Source of the DNA: Colwellia sp.
Lineage (GTDB): Bacteria; Pseudomonadota; Gammaproteobacteria; Enterobacterales; Alteromonadaceae
Assembly: GCA_013215295.1 (NCBI GenBank)
Contig: JABSOZ010000007.1
Coordinates: forward strand, 1 to 64,000
Length of the DNA stretch: 64,000 bases
Reading direction: 5' to 3'
Shown here: positions 59,132-64,000 of the stretch, piece after piece
Layout of the letters: every line of letters begins with the position of its first letter
Numbering within the stretch: the stretch's first letter is position 1
Made by a program: the position numbers and the translations under genes
Notes under the pieces: generated by a model
Database searches by the model: none
What the model was told of the DNA's origin: nothing
What the model saw: only the letters and a program-made list of their open reading frames with translations

Positions 59132-60079
59132 ATGAATGAAAATACAAAACCCCAAGTTCGATTTTATACAATCGATAGCGAAGACGCTGGTCAAAGAATA
59201 GATAACTTTTTATTAAAAACCTTAAAAGGTGTGCCTAAAAGCATGATTTATCGCCTGTTAAGAAAAGGTGAGATTAGGGTTAATAAAAAACGTAAAAAAC
59301 CAGATTATAAAATTCAAGATGAGGATCTAATTCGAGTAGCACCCATTCGTATTTCTGAAAATACCAATGAAGTATCAACAAAATTAAACATTGTTGCTAA
59401 TTTAGAAAAACAAATTTTATTTGAAGACGATCGTTTAATTGTTATTAACAAACCTTCTGGCATGGCTGTACATGGTGGTAGTGGCTTAAGTTTCGGTTTA
59501 ATTGAAGCGATGCGAGCTTTACGCCCTGATGCAAGAATGCTTGAACTTGTTCATAGACTTGATAGAGATACTTCTGGTTGTTTGGTTATTGCTAAAAAAC
59601 GCTCTGCGTTGCGCCACTTGCATGAGCAGTTACGTAGTAAAACAGTGCAGAAATTTTATCATGCCTTGGTTAAAGGGCAATGGTCGACTAAATTAACCCG
59701 TGTCACTGAAGGCTTAAAAAAGAATGATTTGAAATCAGGTGAGCGTGTTGTCGTTGTTGATAACATTAACGGCAAAGAGTCAGAAACGCGTTTTAAAGTG
59801 TTGAAAAATTTTGAAAATGCAACACTAATTCGAGCTTTCCCTGTAACCGGTCGTACTCACCAAATTCGTGTTCATTGTCAAATTAAAGGTCACCCTATTG
59901 CTTGTGATTCAAAATATGGCTATGAAAACTTTGATGACGATATGAAAAAATTAGGCCTTAAACGTTTGTTTTTACATGCCGCTAGTATTGAATTTACACA
60001 TCCAAGTACGGACGAACGCATTAAGATCGAGGCACCGCTAGAGCATTCATTACAAAACCTGCTTACAAAGCTAAAGTAA
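59132..60079 (+). CDS. rluC: 23S rRNA pseudouridine synthase RluC
   Basis: RluC converts uridines 955, 2504 and 2580 of 23S rRNA to pseudouridine (E. coli numbering). The 315-residue protein has an N-terminal S4 domain (QRIDNFLLKTLKGVPKSMIYRLLRKGEIRVN) and the RluA-family catalytic motif with Asp in LVHRLDRDTSGCL. It ends with FLHAASIEFTHPST. Divergence from rne with its long leader is conserved in gammaproteobacteria and supports RluC over RluD. It is followed by a long palindrome and then an HAD phosphatase gene. Confidence 0.94.
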   Translation: MNENTKPQVRFYTIDSEDAGQRIDNFLLKTLKGVPKSMIYRLLRKGEIRVNKKRKKPDYKIQDEDLIRVAPIRISENTNEVSTKLNIVANLEKQILFEDDRLIVINKPSGMAVHGGSGLSFGLIEAMRALRPDARMLELVHRLDRDTSGCLVIAKKRSALRHLHEQLRSKTVQKFYHALVKGQWSTKLTRVTEGLKKNDLKSGERVVVVDNINGKESETRFKVLKNFENATLIRAFPVTGRTHQIRVHCQIKGHPIACDSKYGYENFDDDMKKLGLKRLFLHAASIEFTHPSTDERIKIEAPLEHSLQNLLTKLK

Positions 60080-60087
60080 TGTTCACC

Positions 60088-60119
60088 ATAGTGATACTGA
60101 ATGAATTCAGTATCACTAT
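60088..60119 (+). terminator. Long palindrome after rluC
   Basis: ATAGTGATACTGAAT (60088-60102) and its reverse complement (60105-60119) are separated by two bases. It begins 8 bases after the rluC stop. No U-tract follows, so it may be a transcript 3'-end structure rather than a full terminator. Confidence 0.6.
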
Positions 60120-60190
60120 CTCCCTTCTATATGATTGTTCTCTTATGAGCAAATAAGACGATAATCAATAAATTTAATAAAAGAGAAAAT

Positions 60191-60862
60191 ATGCACAATT
60201 ATAAATTGATAATTTTTGATTGGGATGGAACATTGATGGATTCTGTCGATCGTATTGTTTTCTCAATGCAAGCCAGTGCTACCGCATTATCATTTACTCC
60301 GCCAAGTTATGATCAAGCTAAACAAATTATTGGCTTAAGTTTGTCTAAAGCTATTCAAACTTTATTTCCAAGTGCAAATAAAGAGCAAGTAAAATTATTG
60401 ACTGCGCAATATAAGCATCAATATGTTGAAGTCAATACAACACCAACGCCGTTATTTGAACACGCATTTGAATTGCTTGTTAATTTAAAACAAGATAATA
60501 AATTATTAGCAGTGGCTACAGGAAAAGGGCGGGGTGGATTGCAACGCGTTTGGCAGGCTAGTGATACAGAACACTTTTTCCATGCTTCTCGTTGTGCAGA
60601 CGAAAGTATTTCGAAACCTGATCCAGATATGATCAACAGTTTGTTAAAAGAATTAAATATTCAGCAGCATGAAGCGGTAATGATTGGTGATACTTCATTT
60701 GATCTAGAAATGGCGCAAAAAGCTGGTGTAGATAGTATAGGTGTTACTTATGGTGTGCATGATGAAGACGTATTGTCAAAGTATCAGCCAAGAGCAATTG
60801 TCGACTCTTTAGCTGAATTGTATGAACTCTTGTTAAATACATCCGTTAAACATAAAACATAA
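60191..60862 (+). CDS. HAD-superfamily phosphatase (phosphoglycolate phosphatase-like)
   Basis: A 223-residue HAD-IA hydrolase. Motif I is FDWDGTLMDS with nucleophile Asp and acid/base Asp. Motif II is in AVATGKGRGGL, motif III is the Lys in SKPDPDMI, and motif IV is MIGDTSFDLEMA. It matches the Gph/YjjG-type group that removes phosphate from small sugars or nucleotides; the substrate is undefined. It follows rluC as in many gammaproteobacteria and may be a housekeeping metabolite-repair enzyme. Confidence 0.88.
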   Translation: MHNYKLIIFDWDGTLMDSVDRIVFSMQASATALSFTPPSYDQAKQIIGLSLSKAIQTLFPSANKEQVKLLTAQYKHQYVEVNTTPTPLFEHAFELLVNLKQDNKLLAVATGKGRGGLQRVWQASDTEHFFHASRCADESISKPDPDMINSLLKELNIQQHEAVMIGDTSFDLEMAQKAGVDSIGVTYGVHDEDVLSKYQPRAIVDSLAELYELLLNTSVKHKT

Positions 60863-60889
60863 CAGGTAAAATTAGCAGCCATTACTTTC

Positions 60890-60920
60890 ACCATTTCATT
60901 TTTTTATCAAATGAAATGGT
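60890..60920. terminator. Hairpin between convergent HAD and yceF genes
   Basis: ACCATTTCATTT (60890-60901) pairs perfectly with AAATGAAATGGT (60909-60920). The T-run is in the loop and not after the stem, so termination is likely but not canonical. Confidence 0.6.
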
Positions 60921-60964
60921 AACTAGCTAATTATGCAAAAGTGATGATTCAAACATTGGCAATG

Positions 60965-61552
60965 CTATTGTTCCTGTAGAACATCTAAGCCTTGTTGTTT
61001 AAGTAAGTTAACTAATCTTATTAATGGTAAACCTATTAAGGTATTTGGGTCGTCACCTTCAAGTTTTTCAAATAAGCAAATGCCTAAACCTTCACTTTTG
61101 AAACTGCCAGCACAATTATACGGCTCTTCCGCATTCAGATAGGCGGTAATTTCTTGTGTCGATAATTGTTTAAAATGTACGGTGAATAATTCAACTAAAG
61201 AAATGCTTTTGCCCGTAGAACTGTTATATACACATAAGCCCGTATGAAACTCTACCGCTTTACCACTAAAGCTGGATAGCTGTTTTAGGCCATTTTCAAA
61301 ATGGTGAGGTTTACCTAATATATTTCCTTCTGATAAAGCCACTTGGTCTGAACCTATGATCAGCGCATTTGGGAATTCAGTCGCAACTGCTTTTGCTTTC
61401 TCTACAGCTAAACGTTCAACAAGTTCAACTGCTGTTTCATGAGGCTGTGCTGTTTCATCAATGTTAGGTTTTGCACAAATAAAAGGTAAATTCAGTTTTT
61501 CTAAAAGTGTTTTACGAAAAGGGGACGTTGAAGCTAAAATTAAGGTTTTCAC
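60965..61552 (-). CDS. yceF: Maf-like 7-methyl-GTP pyrophosphatase
   Basis: The YceF-type Maf protein hydrolyses m7GTP and related nucleotides as housecleaning. The 195-residue product begins with [15 protein letters not shown], and has [10 protein letters not shown] and [15 protein letters not shown], the YceF/MafB subgroup pattern. It is divergent from yceD, the same arrangement as in E. coli. Confidence 0.93.
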   Translation of the reverse strand: MKTLILASTSPFRKTLLEKLNLPFICAKPNIDETAQPHETAVELVERLAVEKAKAVATEFPNALIIGSDQVALSEGNILGKPHHFENGLKQLSSFSGKAVEFHTGLCVYNSSTGKSISLVELFTVHFKQLSTQEITAYLNAEEPYNCAGSFKSEGLGICLFEKLEGDDPNTLIGLPLIRLVNLLKQQGLDVLQEQ

Positions 61553-61634
61553 GTTAAGTTACTCAAAATATAAACAGTTATCTTATAATATGTGGGCTTT
61601 CTTTAATTTTTAAACAAATATTGTTATTTTTCTT

Positions 61635-61663
61635 TTGACAGAAGCAGGCAAGCACATTAATAT
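61635..61663 (+). promoter_or_regulatory. Strong sigma-70 promoter of the yceD-rpmF-plsX-fabD operon
   Basis: TTGACA (61635-61640), a 17-base spacer and TAATAT (61658-61663) are followed by a GCGCGCC discriminator. The expected start is only about 1-3 bases before the yceD ATG at 61673, so the transcript would be nearly leaderless. Confidence 0.8.
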
Positions 61664-61672
61664 GCGCGCCTT

Positions 61673-62185
61673 ATGCAGAATCTTAAACTCCCGATAATGA
61701 TAAACCCCCGAAAGAGCGCCCAACGTAGGTTGGTGTGTGACGGCTTCTTTGAAGTGTCGGGGATGACTAGATTGCTTGATGTGTGTACTCCATGCAATGA
61801 GCATATGCAGGTTAATGTTAAATTTCATGTAGATGACCTAGGATTGAATGTCATCACAGGTACAGGAACTTTATCTGTTGCATTAATCTGTCAGCGTTGT
61901 ACTGAATCACTAAATATGGATTTGGATATAGAGTTCACTCTAAGTCCAGCTAAAAATGATGAAGCCGCTGAAGCCTTGCCGTCATATTATGACGCAATAG
62001 AATTAGATGAAAATGGTGAGGTTAATCTGTTAGAATTAGTGGAAGAAGAGTTATTACTTGCAATTCCATTAATAGCAAAGCATGAACCCAGTAAATGTCA
62101 AGCACCAGTTGACAGTGTATGGGGTGAGTTGCCTGAAGAGCTAGAAAAACCAAACCCATTTGATATATTAAAAAAAATTAAATAA
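61673..62185 (+). CDS. yceD: YceD family protein (23S rRNA accumulation, DUF177)
   Basis: YceD helps 23S rRNA accumulate or mature; the mechanism is not known. The 170-residue product opens MQNLKLPIMINPRKSAQRRL, aligning with E. coli YceD from its first residue. It keeps CQRCTESL, EALPSYYDAIELDENGEVNL and the C-terminal GELPEELEKPNPF. The start at 61673 is fixed by this alignment, although the promoter leaves almost no leader. rpmF follows after 44 bases. Confidence 0.93.
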   Translation: MQNLKLPIMINPRKSAQRRLVCDGFFEVSGMTRLLDVCTPCNEHMQVNVKFHVDDLGLNVITGTGTLSVALICQRCTESLNMDLDIEFTLSPAKNDEAAEALPSYYDAIELDENGEVNLLELVEEELLLAIPLIAKHEPSKCQAPVDSVWGELPEELEKPNPFDILKKIK

Positions 62186-62229
62186 CTTATTTAATTAATA
62201 ACCGATTAACCGATTTTTAGGAGTAGCTA

Positions 62230-62400
62230 ATGGCAGTACAAAAAAGTAAAAAGTCTCGTTCAAGACGTGGCATGCGCCGTTCACACGATGCAGTAACAAC
62301 AGAAAACTTATCAGTAGATCCAGTATCTGGTGAAGCACACCGTCGTCATCATGTAACAGCTGATGGCTTTTACAAAGGTGTTAAAGTAATCAACAAGTAA
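62230..62400 (+). CDS. rpmF: 50S ribosomal protein L32
   Basis: L32 is a small component of the large ribosomal subunit. The 56-residue protein reads [20 protein letters not shown] at the start and ends [12 protein letters not shown], the standard proteobacterial L32. No zinc cysteines are present, as in E. coli. TAGGAG precedes the ATG. It sits between yceD and plsX. Confidence 0.98.
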   Translation: MAVQKSKKSRSRRGMRRSHDAVTTENLSVDPVSGEAHRRHHVTADGFYKGVKVINK

Positions 62401-62410
62401 GCTGATTGCT

Positions 62411-63442
62411 TTGAATAATCTAACCATAGCGTTAGATGTTATGGGGGGCGATAAAGGCCCCCTTATAACAATTTCTGCTGCCATTTTAGCAGTTAAGAAC
62501 ATTCCAGAACTTCACCTCATTCTTTGTGGTGATGTCGATATTATCAACGCTGAATTATCTAAAAGTCAGTTTGTTGAGCACTCACAATTAACTATTTATC
62601 CAACCACTGAAATTGTGGAAATGGGCGATAAACCTATTGTTGCTTTACGTAACAAAAAAAACTCTTCAATGCGAAAGTCTCTTGACCTTGTGCATGAAAA
62701 TAAAGCCCAAGCGTGTGTTAGTGCTGGTAATACCGGAGCCTTGTTTTCTATGGCTCACTTTGTATTGAAAACATTACCCGGCGTAGAACGTCCCGCATTA
62801 ATCTCTTCTCTACCTACCCATGATGAAAATAAACACGTGTTTATGCTCGATTTAGGCGCGAATGTTTTTTGTGACTCTAATGTTTTATATCAGTTTGCTG
62901 TAATGGGCTCTGTAATGGCTGAACAGGTTGATGGTATTAAAGCCCCACGTATCGCTTTATTAAATATGGGAGAAGAAGAAATAAAGGGCAGCGAACACAT
63001 TAAGCAAACCGCTGCAAAGTTAACGCAAAATAGTGACATTAATTACATTGGTTTTGTTGAAGGTAATGACATTTTCACTAACAAAGCGGATGTTATTGTC
63101 TGTGATGGTTTTGTTGGAAACGTTGCATTGAAAACTTGTGAGGGTGTTGCCCGTTTAGTTTATCAAAAAATGCATACAGTATTATCCCGAAACATATTTA
63201 CGCGAATTGTAGGCAGATTATTGTCGTCTACAATAAAAAAACTCTTTAAACCCTTGAACCCCGACCAGTATAACGGCGCAAGTCTGATAGGATTACGCGG
63301 TATTGTAGTTAAGAGCCATGGTAATGCGAGTTCAAAGGCTTTTTACATGGCTATATTAGAAGCAATAAAAGAAGTTGAACGGCAAGTACCTGAAAGAATA
63401 AAGGACAAGCTCGAACATGGTTTTGCATGTGGTCGAAAGTAA
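62411..63442 (+). CDS. plsX: Phosphate acyltransferase PlsX
   Basis: PlsX turns acyl-ACP into acyl-phosphate, the first step of phospholipid synthesis through PlsY. The 343-residue product has the family start (LTIALDVMGGDKGPLITISA), SAGNTGALFSMAHFVLKTLPGV and DGFVGNVALKTCEGVARL. The start is TTG 62411, as no ATG or GTG fits. It begins 10 bases after rpmF and lacks a clear binding site, so it is likely translated by coupling. fabD follows without an intervening fabH. Confidence 0.95.
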   Translation: MNNLTIALDVMGGDKGPLITISAAILAVKNIPELHLILCGDVDIINAELSKSQFVEHSQLTIYPTTEIVEMGDKPIVALRNKKNSSMRKSLDLVHENKAQACVSAGNTGALFSMAHFVLKTLPGVERPALISSLPTHDENKHVFMLDLGANVFCDSNVLYQFAVMGSVMAEQVDGIKAPRIALLNMGEEEIKGSEHIKQTAAKLTQNSDINYIGFVEGNDIFTNKADVIVCDGFVGNVALKTCEGVARLVYQKMHTVLSRNIFTRIVGRLLSSTIKKLFKPLNPDQYNGASLIGLRGIVVKSHGNASSKAFYMAILEAIKEVERQVPERIKDKLEHGFACGRK

Positions 63443-63470
63443 GTCTTTAACATTCAGCCAAAATAAAACG

Positions 63471-63515
63471 TATTTAATGAATTGTTTTTTTCAACAAAAC
63501 ATAATTCATTAAATA
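63471..63515 (+). other. Long hairpin between plsX and fabD
   Basis: TATTTAATGAATT (63471-63483) pairs perfectly with 63503-63515, and GTTTT/AAAAC continues the stem inside a 2-base bulge. It lies in the 120-base gap before fabD and ends 48 bases before its start. A regulatory leader, attenuator or regulator site is possible. Confidence 0.5.
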
Positions 63516-63562
63516 TCGCTTATCACATTTAATTAAAACACAAATAAACATTAGGTAATAAA

Positions 63563-64000
63563 ATGCAAAATAATTTAGCGTTTGTTTTCCCCGGCCAAGG
63601 TTCACAAACCGTTGGCATGTTAGCTGACTTTGCTGACAATGAAGTTGTACAAAATACATTTTTAGAAGCTTCAGAAGCCTTAGGGTATAACCTTTGGCAA
63701 TTAGTTTCACAAGGGCCTATTGAAAAGCTTAACCAAACAAATTTCACCCAACCAGCGCTATTAACCGCTAGTGTTGCTTTGTGGCGTTTATGGGCATCTC
63801 AATCAGATAGTCAACCTGCAATGTTAGCCGGTCATAGTTTAGGAGAATATTCTGCTTTAGTTTGTGCAGGTGTTATTTCTTTAGCTGAAGGAGTGAAGTT
63901 AGTGGAGAAGCGAGGCGAGTTTATGCAAGCTTCTGTTCCTGCTGGTGTTGGTGCTATGGCAGCGATTATCGGCCTTGACGATCAAACGATTATTGACTCG
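63563..64000 (+). CDS. fabD: Malonyl-CoA:ACP transacylase (5' part, cut by window end)
   Basis: FabD moves malonyl from CoA to acyl carrier protein for fatty-acid elongation. The visible 146 residues include FVFPGQGSQTVGM and the nucleophile Ser92 in AGHSLGEYSALV, the same number as in E. coli FabD. AGGTA lies 6 bases upstream of the ATG. The 3' half is outside the window. Confidence 0.96.
   Translation, partial: MQNNLAFVFPGQGSQTVGMLADFADNEVVQNTFLEASEALGYNLWQLVSQGPIEKLNQTNFTQPALLTASVALWRLWASQSDSQPAMLAGHSLGEYSALVCAGVISLAEGVKLVEKRGEFMQASVPAGVGAMAAIIGLDDQTIIDS

Overview
The window is an AT-rich stretch of chromosome from a marine gammaproteobacterium, most likely Colwellia or a close relative in the Alteromonadales. 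That placement is inferred from gene content and order: rnt divergent from motY (sodium-type polar flagellar motor), cysZ divergent from smc-zipA-ligA, carA-carB-greA, and rne divergent from rluC followed by an HAD phosphatase and the yceF / yceD-rpmF-plsX-fabD block. No prophage, insertion sequence, CRISPR array or rRNA operon is visible.

Layout. Positions 1-5.8 kb hold a gene tail, a dispersed repeat, a possibly frameshifted membrane protein, rnt, motY, an M1 aminopeptidase, a small exported protein and cysZ. Positions 5.9-12.7 kb are smc-zipA-ligA. Positions 13-17.6 kb hold two tandem spondin-type secreted proteins followed by an OmpR-type two-component pair. Positions 17.7-21 kb hold an M48 lipoprotein, a decayed lactonase-like pseudogene, and a LytTR membrane regulator / CPBP protease / PspB-like trio. 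Positions 21-28.7 kb hold a solute-binding protein and a two-component pair divergent from an RND adaptor and pump. Positions 28.7-36.8 kb hold a LytTR/LytS-type pair divergent from an ABC ATPase, a permease fused to an M1 peptidase, and a TPR protein.

Positions 37-46 kb hold an NhaC-type antiporter, fklB, an NTF2-like protein, dapB, carAB and greA, then a repeat cluster. Positions 46-51.3 kb hold a beta-hydroxyacid dehydrogenase, a tRNA-Asn gene followed by two decayed copies of itself, a MATE transporter and uvrB. Positions 51.3-55.5 kb hold a sigma-54 activator/kinase pair divergent from a small exported protein, with a sigma-54 promoter and an upstream dyad between them. Positions 55.6-64 kb hold rne, rluC, an HAD phosphatase, yceF, yceD, rpmF, plsX and the start of fabD.

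How the genes work together. Housekeeping blocks (chromosome organisation, division, DNA joining, pyrimidine/arginine precursor synthesis, lysine/wall precursor synthesis, RNA decay, phospholipid and fatty-acid initiation) alternate with envelope-sensing modules. Four two-component pairs and one membrane LytTR regulator lie within about 40 kb, most next to a plausible envelope target. The two loci I find most interesting are the sigma-54 locus at 51.7-55.5 kb, laid out like zraP/zraSR but with an unrecognised effector, and the LytTR-associated ABC/M1-peptidase/TPR operon at 28.7-36.8 kb. All functional statements come from reading motifs and context; no database search was run.
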